DNA from: Ryuthela nishihirai
Taxonomy: Eukaryota; Arthropoda; Arachnida; Araneae; Heptathelidae
Assembly (NCBI GenBank): GCA_038380435.1
Contig: JAWZYU010000017.1
Span: 25,977,283-26,041,282 of the forward strand
Direction: 5' to 3'
DNA: 64,000 nucleotides
Shown here: piece by piece, positions 33,981 through 44,405 of the stretch
Numbering within the stretch: position 1 is the first letter of the stretch
Layout: each line of letters starts with the position of its first letter
Program-made: the position numbers and the translations under genes
Notes under the pieces: model-generated
The model's database searches: none
The model's input: only the letters and a program-made list of their open reading frames with translations
Told to the model about the DNA's origin: nothing

Positions 33981-34532
33981 AGGTTGGGTTGTTATATCTC
34001 TGAACGGCACTTTTTTGCACACGATAGGCTAAATGGCCAGGTCACATGGACCCCGAAGGCTCAGAGAAGGTTGGGGGAGGGGACTCACTGGAACAGCTGT
34101 TGGGAGACTGATGGTAGCCTCCCGTCAAGGCCATCCAGCGTGTTCTTTAACGTTGGGTTCTTTTACCTCTGAGCGGCACTTTTTTGCACACCATGGGCTA
34201 AATGGCCAGGTCTCATGGACCCCGAAGGCTCAGAGAAGGTGGGGGAGGGGACCCACTGGAACAGCTGTTGGGAGACAGATGGTAGCCTCCCGTTAAAGCC
34301 ATCCAGCGTGTTCTTTAACGTGCACAGGGTGTGGCTCTCCCGCACACGGGGCCACGGCTTAACGTCCCATCCGACGGACGGCGGCCTTTTCAAGCCCATC
34401 GTGTCTCCTACTGACCGTGGGCAGGGTGGAGAATTTTGCGGAGATAAATCTCAACGCTGAGCCAGCTGGGACTCGAACCTGGGACCTACAGATTACGAGC
34501 CTGGCGCGCTACTGACTAAGCACCCCCGCCCC
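33981..34532 (-). mobile_element. SINE-A with doubled 3' half
   Basis: Antisense. A full element (head at the right, GCACCCCCGCCCC) carries one extra copy of its 169-bp 3' part, joined at TTCTTTAACG|TTGGGTT near 34152. This is the same junction as in 6916-7476. No clear target duplication seen. Confidence 0.92.
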
Positions 34533-34736
34533 GATGAATTTGGTCTTAGTAAGGATGTGACTATATCAGAAGGCTTGAATAAGTTAGGAAGAGTTTCTTT
34601 AACTGTTTCCTTTCCTATATATTGGAGAAATATGGAAGAGAAAGAAACTCTTGAGTATACCAGAGAGATAGAAACACCGTAAAGAATATCAAAGAAAAAA
34701 CGACCCCTAAAACACATCAGAGAAACAGGAAAATTG

Positions 34737-34845
34737 CAAGGGATGAGAAAAGAAGAAAAAAAAGAGGAAGGAAAGCGAAATTTCAAGAGATGAGAAAAGA
34801 AGAAAAAAAAGAGGAAGGAAAGCGAAATTTCAAGAGATGAGAAAA
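34737..34845 (+). repeat. Short purine-rich tandem duplication
   Basis: A ~55-bp block, GATGAGAAAAGAAGAAAAAA followed by AGAGGAAGGAAAGCGAAATTTC, occurs twice in a row. Low complexity, no coding value. Confidence 0.7.
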
Positions 34846-34894
34846 CTTTAAGGAACGAAAAGTGAAAATAAACAGGGCAAAAAAATTATTTTTG

Positions 34895-35245
34895 TACAGT
34901 CGCTCAAAAAAGTAACCGAACACTATGGTTGATTACAGAATTCATGAAAAATATCTGGCAACGATTTTTTTAGAAATTACTGATCTGGCAACCTTCGTGT
35001 CACGTGATTACAGAATTCAGGGAAAATATCTGGAGCGTGTACAGCAACTGCACACGCTCAATATTTCCGTGAGTGAGCCCACACGATCTAGTATCAAAAT
35101 AATATGACCACCTACAGTCGCTCAAAAAAGTATCCGAACACTATGGTTGATTACAGAATTCAGAAAAAATAACTGGCAACGATTTTTTTTAGAAATTAGC
35201 GATCTGGCAACCTTCGTGTCACGTGACACGAAGGTTGCCAGATCA
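34895..35245. mobile_element. Composite inverted-repeat element, truncated
   Basis: TACAGTCGCTCAAAAAAGTA starts at 34895 and again at 35113. The first block contains GGAGCGTGTACAGCAACTGC and ACACGATCTAGTATCAAAAT before the second terminus. This is the same composite as 40597-41147 in the opposite orientation, but the right half is cut after GGTTGCCAGATCA. No transposase. Confidence 0.85.
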
Positions 35246-35422
35246 GAGGTACCTAGTTTCTAGGTATTTGTAGCTAGGCACGCTAATCACTCGATCACCG
35301 AGACAAAATAGAAAAAAATATAACTAAGTGATGTGAATGTTTTTTTAAAATGCACTAAGGTCTCTTCAAAGAAAAAAAAGTTATCAATTGGAAGAGGATT
35401 TCCTATGTGATCAGCATCCCAA

Positions 35423-35802
35423 GTGGGGCTTGTGGGGCTCAGTCGGTAGCGCGCCAGGCTCGTAATCTGCAGTTCCCAGGTTCCAGTCCCATCTGGGCCA
35501 GTGTTGAGATTTATTGCCGCAAAACTACCCGCTCTGCCTTAGGTCAGTAGGGTACACCAATGGCTTGGAAAAGCTGACGTCCGTCGGATCAGACATTAAA
35601 CGTGGCCCCGTGTGCGGGAGAGTCATACCCTGTACACTTTAAAGAACACGCTGGATGGCCTTGACGGGAGGCTACCATCTGTATCCTAATAGCTGTTTCA
35701 GTGGGTCCCCATCCCCAAACCTTCTTTGAATCCTCGGGGTCCTTGTAACCTGAATATTTAGCCAATTGTGTGCAAAAAAAGTGCCGCTCAGAGGTAAAAT
35801 TA
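35423..35802 (+). mobile_element. SINE-A, diverged
   Basis: A sense copy with head GGGGCTCAGTCGGTAGCGCG, several substitutions and small deletions in the core, ending TAAAATTACCCAACTCTTT. The next copy inserted into its tail. Confidence 0.9.
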
Positions 35803-35813
35803 CCCAACTCTTT

Positions 35814-36203
35814 GGGGCGGGGGTGGCTCAGTCGGTAGCGCGCCAGGCTCGTAATCTGTAGTTCCCAGGTTCGAGTCCCAGCTGGGTCAGCGTTGAGATT
35901 TATCTCCGCAAAATTCCCCGCCCTGCCCACGGTCAGTAGGGGACACCGATGGGCTTGGAAAGGCCGCCGTCCGTCGGATGGGACGTTAAGCCGTGGCCCC
36001 GTGTGCGGGAGAACCATACCCTGTGTTTTTTAAAGAACACGCTGGATGGCCTTGACGGGGGCTACCATCTGTCTCCCAACAGCTGTTCCAGTGGGTCCCC
36101 TCCCCCAACCTTCTCTGAGCCTTCCGGGCCCATGTGACCTGGCCATTTAGCCCACGGTGTGCAAAAAAGTGCCGCTCAGAGGTAAAACAACCCAAAACAA
36201 CAA
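35814..36203 (+). mobile_element. SINE-A inserted at the tail of another SINE-A
   Basis: A sense, near-consensus copy. The target duplication CCCAACTCTTT lies at 35803-35813 and 36204-36214. Its left copy overlaps the tail of the preceding SINE, so the tail served as target. 36215-36700 downstream holds no recognised gene. Confidence 0.93.
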
Positions 36204-36703
36204 CCCAACTCTTTCAAATATGGACCACGTCAGAGTTTCATGGCTTTATTATCTGACGGAAAGTGATGGTTTCAGTTTGTTCAGTTTCTATCCGGAAAAA
36301 AAATGTCAATTTTTTTTCTCTCGACGGGCAGAGGACGAAGCGAAAAAAAAAAAGTTCCTTTTTTGAAAACGAGCTGAAAACTTAGTCACCAAGTGCTGGT
36401 TACATCATTTGCATAATTCGGAGAAATTCATTGCTAAACCCCCAGCGCGGTAATCGAAATTAAGGTCACATGCCAATTACGTTCTCAGTTGCGAAAGCGG
36501 AGACACTCTGTAGTGTCATATGTCATCCGCACGTGCCAACGGATGGTGGAAGAGGAAGTGAAGGAGGGGAAGAGATGTAAGTGTATCTTTTGTAACCATG
36601 GCAACAGAGGAGCAAAAAAGTACTAGGCGGTAGGTGGATTGGTTAATGATGTTTTTAATGTTAAGTCATCGAGAAACGGGAAAAAGAACATTAGTGAATT
36701 ATT

Positions 36704-36748
36704 AGTGGTAGTGTTACGTTAAAATATCTATGCACTTGATAGTGAGTG
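36704..36748 (+). repeat. Left 45-bp direct repeat bounding the SINE array
   Basis: AGTGGTAGTGTTACGTTAAA..CACTTGATAGTGAGTG matches 40338-40382 at 42 of 45 positions. It could be an unusually long insertion-site duplication or a remnant of the rearrangement that built the array. Confidence 0.85.
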
Positions 36749-36752
36749 TTGT

Positions 36753-39700
36753 GTTGGGTTGTTTTACCTCTGAGCGGCACTTTTTTTGCACACCATGGGC
36801 TAAATGGCCAGGTCACATGGACCCCGAAGGCTCAGAGAAGGTTGGGGGAGGGGACCCACTGGAATACCTGTTGGGAGACAGATGGTAGCCTCCCATCAAG
36901 GCCATCCAGCGTGTTCTTTAACGTGCACAGGGTATGGCTCTCCCGCACACGGGGCCACGGCTTAACGTCCCATCCGACGGACGGCGGCCTTTCCAAGCCC
37001 ATCGGTGTCCCCTATTGACCGTGGGCAGGGCGGGGAATTTTGCGGAGACAAATCTCAACGCTGACCCAGCTGGGACTCGAACCTTGGAACTACAGATTAC
37101 GAGCCTGGCGCGCTACAGACTAAGCCACCCCCGCCTCTGCTCTTCAAGGAGCTACTTATCACAGAGTCCGTCAATTTAATAAACCATAGAGAAGGTCTGT
37201 GAAGAAGGCGAAACCTCAGCAGAAGGACAACCAAGAAATAAAATGTTTATCCGGATCTTAAACCCAGGTCCCTTTTATCAGTTGGGTTGGGTTGTTTTAC
37301 CTCTGAGTGGCACTTTTTTGCACACCATGGGCTAAATGGCCAGGTCACATGGAACCCCGAAGACTCAGAGAAGGTTGGGGGAGGGGACCCACTGGAACAG
37401 CTGTTGGGAGACAGATGGTAGCCTCCCGTCAAGGCCATCCAGCGTGTTCTTTAACGTGCACAGGGTATGGCTCTCCCGCACACGGAGTCACGGCTTAACG
37501 TCCCATCCGACGGACGGCGGCCTTTCCAAGCCCATCGGTGTCCCCTATTGACCGTGGGCAGGGCGGGGAATTTTGCGGAGACAAATCTCAACGCTGACCC
37601 AGCTGGGACTCGAACCTTGGAACTACAGATTACGAGCCTGGCGCGCTACAGACTAAGCCACCCCCGCCTCTGCTCTTCAAGGAGCTACTTATCACAGAGT
37701 CCGTCAATTTAATAAACCATAGAGAAGGTCTGTGAAGAAGGCGAAACCTCAGCAGAAGGACAACCAAGAAATAAAATGTTTATCCGGATCTTAAACCCAG
37801 GTCCCTTTTATCAGTTGGGTTGGGTTGTTTTACCTCTGAGTGGCACTTTTTTGCACACCATGGGCTAAATGGCCAGGTCACATGGAACCCCGAAGACTCA
37901 GAGAAGGTTGGGGGAGGGGACCCACTGGAACAGCTGTTGGGAGACAGATGGTAGCCTCCCGTCAAGGCCATCCAGCGTGTTCTTTAACGTGCACAGGGTA
38001 TGGCTCTCCCGCACACGGAGTCACGGCTTAACGTCCCATCCGACGGACGGCGGCCTTTCCAAGCCCATCGGTGTCCCCTATTGACCGTGGGCAGGGCGGG
38101 GAATTTTGCGGAGACAAATCTCAACGCTGACCCAGCTGGGACTCGAACCTTGGAACTACAGATTACGAGCCTGGCGCGCTACAGACTAAGCCACCCCCGC
38201 CTCTGCTCTTCAAGGAGCTACTTATCACAGAGTCCGTCAATTTAATAAACCATAGAGAAGGTCTGTGAAGAAGGCGAAACCTCAGCAGAAGGACAACCAA
38301 GAAATAAAATGTTTATCCGGATCTTAAACCCAGGTCCCTTTTATCAGTTGGGTTGGGTTGTTTTACCTCTGAGCGGCACTTTTTTGCACACCATGGGCTA
38401 AATGGCCAGGTCACATGGAACCCCGAAGACTCAGAGAAGGTTGGGGGAGGGGACCCACTGGAACAGCTGTTGGGAGACAGATGGTAGCCTCCCGTCAAGG
38501 CCATCCAGCGTGTTCTTTAACGTGCACAGGGTATGGCTCTCCCGCACACGGAGTCACGGCTTAACGTCCCATCCGACGGACGGCGGCCTTTCCAAGCCCA
38601 TCGGTGTCCCCTATTGACCGTGGGCAGGGCGGGGAATTTTGCGGAGACAAATCTCAACGCTGACCCAGCTGGGACTCGAACCTTGGAACTACAGATTACG
38701 AGCCTGGCGCGCTACAGACTAAGCCACCCCCGCCTCTGCTCTTCAAGGAGCTACTTATCACAGAGTCCGTCAATTTAATAAACCATAGAGAAGGTCTGTG
38801 AAGAAGGCGAAACCTCAGCAGAAGGACAACCAAGAAATAAAATGTTTATCCGGATCTTAAACCCAGGTCCCTTTTATCAGTTGGGTTGGGTTGTTTTACC
38901 TCTGAGCGGCACTTTTTTGCACACCATGGGCTAAATGGCCAGGTCACATGGAACCCCGAAGACTCAGAGAAGGTTGGGGGAGGGGACCCACTGGAACAGC
39001 TGTTGGGAGACAGATGGTAGCCTCCCGTCAAGGCCATCCAGCGTGTTCTTTAACGTGCACAGGGTATGGCTCTCCCGCACACGGAGTCACGGCTTAACGT
39101 CCCATCCGACGGACGGCGGCCTTTCCAAGCCCATCGGTGTCCCCTATTGACCGTGGGCAGGGCGGGGAATTTTGCGGAGACAAATCTCAACGCTGACCCA
39201 GCTGGGACTCGAACCTTGGAACTACAGATTACGAGCCTGGCGCGCTACAGACTAAGCCACCCCCGCCTCTGCTCTTCAAGGAGCTACTTATCACAGAGTC
39301 CGTCAATTTAATAAACCATAGAGAAGGTCTGTGAAGAAGGCGAAACCTCAGCAGAAGGACAACCAAGAAATAAAATGTTTATCCGGATCTTAAACCCAGG
39401 TCCCTTTTATCAGTTGGGTTGGGTTGTTTTACCTCTGAGTGGCACTTTTTTGCACACCATGGGCTAAATGGCCAGGTCACATGGAACCCCGAAGACTCAG
39501 AGAAGGTTGGGGGAGGGGACCCACTGGAACAGCTGTTGGGAGACAGATGGTAGCCTCCCGTCAAGGCCATCCAGCGTGTTCTTTAACGTGCACAGGGTAT
39601 GGCTCTCCCGCACACGGAGTCACGGCTTAACGTCCCATCCGACGGACGGCGGCCTTTCCAAGCCCATCGGTGTCCCCTATTGACCGTGGGCAGGGCGGGG

Positions 39701-40337
39701 AATTTTGCGGAGACAAATCTCAACGCTGACCTAGCTGGGACTCGAACCTTGGAACTACAGATTACGAGCCTGGCGCGCTACAGACTAAGCCACCCCCGCC
39801 TCTGCTCTTCAAGGAGCTACTTATCACAGAGTCCGTCAATTTAATAAACCATAGAGAAGGTCTGTGAAGAAGGCGAAACCTCAGCAGAAGGACAACCAAG
39901 AAATAAAATGTTTATCCGGATCTTAAACCCAGGTCCCTTTTATCAGTTGGGTTGGGTTGTTTTACCTCTGAGCGGCACTTTTTTGCACACCATGGGCTAA
40001 ATGGCCAGGTCACATGGAACCCCGAAGACTCAGAGAAGGTTGGGGGAGGGGACCCACTGGAACAGCTGTTAGGAGACAGATGGTAGCCTCCCGTCAAGGC
40101 CATCCAGCGTGTTCTTTAACGTGCACAGGGTATGGCTCTCCCGCACACGGAGTCACGGCTTAACGTCCCATCCGACGGACGGCGGCCTTTCCAAGCCCAT
40201 CGGTGTCCCCTACTGACCGTAGGCAGGGCGGGGAATTTTGCGGAGACAAATCTCAACGCTGACCCAGCTGGGACTCGAACCTGGGAACTACAGATTACGA
40301 GCCTGGCGCGCTACCGACTGAGCCACCCCCCGCCCCT
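36753..40337 (-). repeat. 533-bp tandem array of seven SINE-A copies
   Basis: Seven antisense SINE-A copies start at about 36753, 37281, 37814, 38347, 38880, 39413 and 39946. Between them lie six copies of a ~145-bp spacer made largely of an inverted SINE-B fragment (..CTTAAACCCAGGTCCCTTTT..; CAGCAGAAGGACAACCAAGA). The layout is A-(B-A)x6. Units are almost identical (GAGTGGC or GAGCGGC; one TAGGAGAC). The first six share private changes such as CTATTGACCG and GCTACAGACTAAGCC. The last keeps the consensus CTACTGACCG and GCTACCGACTGAGCC. Confidence 0.95.
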
Positions 40338-40382
40338 AGTTGTAGTGTTATGTTAAAATATCCATGCACTTGATAGTGAGTG
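40338..40382 (+). repeat. Right 45-bp direct repeat bounding the SINE array
   Basis: AGTTGTAGTGTTATGTTAAA..CACTTGATAGTGAGTG, the partner of 36704-36748. Confidence 0.85.
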
Positions 40383-40596
40383 AACGCAAGAGATCGGATA
40401 ATTTTTCTTTCAGAGAAAGAGTTAAAGAGCCAAGTCACAAGAACCCCTAAAGGCTTAGAGAAGTTTAGAAAGGAGAACACTAGACAGCTGTTAACAGATG
40501 GAAGTCACTTGTCAAGAGCACCCAGCGTGTGATCTCTCGTTATCTTATGTTATTTTACCTCTGAGCGATCCTTTTGTGTAAACAATGGGTGAAATG
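40383..40596 (-). mobile_element. Degraded SINE-A pieces
   Basis: Recognisable shreds: GAGCCAAGTCACAAGAACCC, CAGCTGTTAACAGATGGAAG, CACCCAGCGTGTGATC, and GTTATTTTACCTCTGAGCGA. The tail-side motif comes last, so at least two old pieces are joined or rearranged. Confidence 0.6.
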
Positions 40597-40847
40597 TACA
40601 ATCGCTCAAAAAAGCATCCGAACACTACGGTTGATTACAGAATTCAGAAAAAATATCTGGCAATGATTTTTGTTTAGAAATTAGTGATCTGGCAACCTTC
40701 GTGTCACATGACACGAAGGTTGCCAGATCACGTCACGTGACACGAAGGTTGCCAGATCACTAATTTCTAGAAAAAAATCATTGCCAGATATTTTTTCTGA
40801 ATTCTGTAATCAACCGTAGTGTTCGGATACTTTTTTGAGCGACTGTA
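40597..40847. mobile_element. Fold-back Tc1-type MITE
   Basis: TACAATCGCTCAAAAAAGCA at the left and TTTTTTGAGCGACTGTA at the right are the ends of two ~120-bp inverted arms that meet at CACGTGACACGAAGGTTGCC. TA stands at both ends. Non-coding. Forms the left half of a composite with 40848-41147. Confidence 0.9.
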
Positions 40848-41147
40848 GGTGGTCATATTATTTTGATACTAGATCGTGTGGGCTCACTCACGGAAATATT
40901 GAGCGTGTGCAGTTACCGTTCACAGCAAACTGGAGCGTGTGCAGTAACTGCACACCCTCCAGTTTGCTGTGAACGGTAACTGGAGCGTGTACACTTGTTG
41001 TACACGCTCCAGATATTTTTCCTGAATTCTGTAATCACGTGACACGAAGGTTGCCAGATCACTAATTTCTAAAACAATCGTTGCCAGATATTTTTTCTGA
41101 ATTCTGCAATCAACCATAGTGTTCGGATATTTTTTTGAGCGACTGTA
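40848..41147. mobile_element. Second half of composite element with hairpins
   Basis: GGTGGTCATATTATTTTGAT leads to two adjoining hairpins: 35-bp arms AGTTACCGTTCACAGCAAAC/GTTTGCTGTGAACGGTAACT around CTGGAGCGTGTGCAGT, and a perfect 14-bp stem CTGGAGCGTGTACA with a 5-nt loop. It ends at another GAGCGACTGTA terminus. The same module lies inverted at 34895-35112. Confidence 0.85.
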
Positions 41148-41211
41148 CGCATAGAGCTCTTTGTCTGGGCAACTAGAAAAAAAACTTCAGCTTAAAACAA
41201 TTCAACTCTTT

Positions 41212-41600
41212 CATTTTGGGTTGATTTATTTCACCACTGAGCGGCATTTTTTTGCATACAGTGAGCTAAATGGCCAGGTCACAAAAACCCCGAGGGCTCA
41301 GAGAAGGTTGGGGCAGGGGACCCACCGAACAGTTGTTAGGTAGGATACAGATGATAGCCTCCCGTCAAGGTCATCCAGCGTGTTCTTCAACGTGCACACG
41401 AGGACAGGCTTAACGTCCCATCCCACGGACGGTGACCTTTCCAAGCCTATAGGTGTTCCCTACTCACCGAGGAGAGGACGGTGAGTTTTGAGGTGATAAA
41501 TCTGAACGCTGGTCCAGGCGGGACTCGAACCTGGGAACTGCAGATTATATGTCTGGGCGGGCTACCGACTGACTCTCCCTCCGCCCCCTTCCCCCGCCCC
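41212..41600 (-). mobile_element. SINE-A, diverged, with TSD
   Basis: An antisense copy with many changes. Duplication TCAACTCTTT at 41202-41211 and 41601-41610. Unique A/T-rich sequence follows (41611-42060), including an unrecognised 69-codon plus frame at 41726-41935. Confidence 0.9.
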
Positions 41601-42064
41601 TCAACTCTTTTGAAATTTCATTATTAGATATCTGGGGCACCGACAGAAAAACAAATAACATTATTATTATATTTAAAATATAATTGCATATTGTTATTGT
41701 AGTTAGCCATTTAATTTAATTAATAATGAGAATACTGCCGCTGGTGGCGCTCCGGTTCCAGACATATGGAAAACAACGTGACGAAAACAAAGGAATGAAC
41801 ACGCAGATGATTCGTCAAATGGAGAAAAATAAAAGAACGAAATTGTTTTCCAGCTTTGTGAGTTTTATGCTTTTTTCTCCGCAATTGCCTGGAAGGAAGA
41901 AGTTCCGTGTTTTTTGGAGTTATTCTTTCAATTAGTTATTCAAGCTGGATTTGAATATTGTGAAAGTTTTATGAAGAAGTTGCGTCTGAGTTTTGAACTT
42001 TGTTATTGTACGAATTATAATTCTTTTAAATAAGTTGTTTTGTATGGAATTGATTAGTAAAAAG

Positions 42065-42200
42065 TAATCCCGTGGCCGAGTGGTTAGAGTATTTGGCTAC
42101 TTGATCTAAGGAACCGGGGTTCGAGCCCCGTGTAAGGGATAGATGTTGGCTTTAGTTTTCTCTGAAGTCCAGCCATCCTCACAAACTTTGACCTTGTGAC
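42065..42200 (+). mobile_element. SINE-B, 3'-truncated
   Basis: The head CCCGTGGCCGAGTGGTTAGA with box B GGTTCGAGCCCCG is followed by a short body ending at CCAGCCATCCTCACAAACTT. The 3' end is missing. A short SINE-A-like CTTGTGACCTGGCCA follows. Confidence 0.8.
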
Positions 42201-42254
42201 CTGGCCAACAACCTTGTGATATGGAGTATAATTCGGTTGTTTTAACTTTCAGCG

Positions 42255-42639
42255 GAGGAGTGGCTCAGTCAGTAGCGCGCCAGGCTCGTAATCTGTAGTT
42301 CCCAGGTTCGAGTCCGAGCTGGGTCAGCGTTGAGATTTGTCTCCGCAAAATTCCCCGCCCTGCCCACGATCAGTAGGGGACACCGATGGGCTTGGAAAGG
42401 TCGCCGTCCGTCGGATGGGACGTTAAGCCGTGGCCCCGTGTGCGGGAGAGCCATACCCTGTGCACGTTAAAGAACACGCTGGATGGCCTTGATGGGAGGC
42501 TACCATCTGTCTCCCAAAGGTATTCCAGTGGGTCCCCTCCCCCAACCTTCTCTGAGCGTTCGGGGTTCCATGTGACCTGGCCATTTAGCCCATGGTGTGC
42601 AAAAAAGTGCAGCTCAGAGGTAAAACAACCCAACTTTAC
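42255..42639 (+). mobile_element. SINE-A with TSD
   Basis: A sense copy, slightly shortened at the 5' tip (GAGGAGTGGCTCAGTC). Duplication CTTTCAGCG at 42246-42254 and 42640-42648. Confidence 0.92.
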
Positions 42640-42781
42640 CTTTCAGCGATACTTTTTTGCAATTTGTACCCGCTGATTAAAAAACATCGGTTTCCCTGGG
42701 TTTCCGCGGGTGCAAATTTGGTGGTGTGGTCCAACTTACTTCTGGCCCGATTGGGATAACAGATCGGGTTTCTACCGCGGT

Positions 42782-43140
42782 CGGGGTGAGACTCGTAATC
42801 TGAAGTTCCGAGGTTCGAGTCCCAGCTGGACCAGCATTGAGATTTATCTCTGCAAAACTCCCCGCCCTGCCCAGGGTCAGTAAGGGACACCGGATAGGTT
42901 TGGAATTTACAGACGCCGCCGTCTGTCGGATGGGACGTTAAGCCGTGACCCCGTGTGCGGGAGAGCCATACCCTGTTAACATTAACTGAATGGCCTTGAG
43001 AGGAGACTACCATCTCTCTCCCAACAGCTGTTCCAGTGGGTCCCCTTCCCCAACCTTCTCTGAACCCTTGGGGTCTTTGTGACCTGGCCATTTAGCCCAT
43101 AGTGTGCAAAAACGAGCAGCTCAGAGGCAAAACAACCCAC
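42782..43140 (+). mobile_element. SINE-A, diverged
   Basis: A sense copy with a degraded box A and intact box B (GAGGTTCGAGTCCCAG). The core has a deletion around the second ACGTTAA (ACCCTGTTAACATTAACTGA). Tail GCAAAACAACCCACCCC. Confidence 0.85.
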
Positions 43141-43179
43141 CCCAAACCAAGCCTAATGATATCCCCTTTCTTACTCAGG

Positions 43180-43690
43180 CCAGAACGGGGGTTAGCGGAA
43201 ATATATCTGAACGTAGACACAGTTGGGACTCGAACTTGGGTTGGGTTGTTTTACCTCTGAGCGGCACTTTTTTGCACACCATGGGCTAAATGGCCAGGTC
43301 ACATGGATCCCGAAGGCTCAGAGAAGTTTGGGGGAGGGGACCCACTGAACAGCTGTTGGGAGACAGATGGTAGCCTCCCGTCAAGGCCATCCAGCGTGTT
43401 CTTTAACGTGCACAAGGTATGGCTCTCCCGTACACGGGGCCAAGGCTTAACGTCCCATCCGACGGACGGCGGGCTTTCCAAGCCCATCGGTGACCCCTAC
43501 TGACCGTGGACAAGGCGGGGAATTTTGCGGAGATAAATCTCAACGCTGACCCAGCTGGGATTCGAACCTGGGAACTACAGATTACGAGCCTGGCGCGCTA
43601 CCGACTGAGCCACCCCCGCCCCCACGAACTTGGGAACTGAAGACTACGAGACTGGTGCATAATTGGCTAAGCGAATCCTCTCTCCAGTTT
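43180..43690 (-). mobile_element. Old SINE-A head split by a younger SINE-A
   Basis: 43180-43240 (AGCGGAAATATATCTGAACG, GTTGGGACTCGAACTTGGG) and 43625-43690 (GAACTTGGGAACTGAAGACT ACGAG) are the two parts of one antisense SINE-A head, separated by the insertion at 43241-43624. Confidence 0.75.
43241..43624 (-). mobile_element. SINE-A nested in an older SINE-A
   Basis: A near-consensus antisense copy. Duplication CGAACTTGGG at 43231-43240 and 43625-43634, drawn from the box-B region of the older copy. After it, 43691-44400 holds no recognised feature (an unrecognised 67-codon plus frame lies at 43899-44102). Confidence 0.93.
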
Positions 43691-44405
43691 TTGAAAGAGT
43701 TTCCAAACTTGAATCAATGAACGTTGCCATCCGAACTAAGGTGATGTTGCGAAATTTTCTGGTTTCGCATTTAGTATCCCTGACCCTTAATGCCTTGCTT
43801 GCCCTTTTCATTCACTGAGGCGATTTCCGGAGCTTGTAACGGGGCTCTCAGTTAGAAGTCAATTTAATGTTTCCCAACACAGTCTGGACAAGCAAAAAAT
43901 GACTCGTAGCAGCTGGGAAGTTCTGGCCCTCAGAAAGATTACCGCATCACTTAGCGAAACTGTGGTTAATGACGTATGCTCACGAGGTCTGTCATTCATT
44001 AGTTGGCGCTCTACTCAGTCACTCAGAGAGCGCGAGGTGTATCACTTTGAGAAGAAAAACTCTTCAGTGGAAAATTGCTATGATTTTGTTCTTCGCAAAT
44101 GATAATTATATAAAATAAATGATAAGTTTAAATCGGTGTATTCGGAGTGCGTTGGAAAAATATCATATGATTCAAATATTTTTAATAATGAAATTTGTCA
44201 GAATTTAAAAAATAAAAGGGAAAAAGTTTGTTTTATCGCAGGAAACAATTTAACGACAAAAAATTGCGCAATTTCAGTGCGGTTTTCGTGGGGCGTTTGT
44301 TTGCCTGAGATTTAATGTCAAAGGATGCAAGACGGGAAAAGATTCGGGTAGAAGTCGAAAACAGTGTTTTTGTGAATTGAACAATTTATTTCTCACTGGA
44401 GTTTG

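Noticed and set aside
36753..40337. A family of small conserved proteins (63-, 71- and 81-codon frames repeated every 533 bp)
   Set aside because: They are the frames that any SINE-A copy shows, and occur wherever the SINE occurs, on both strands.
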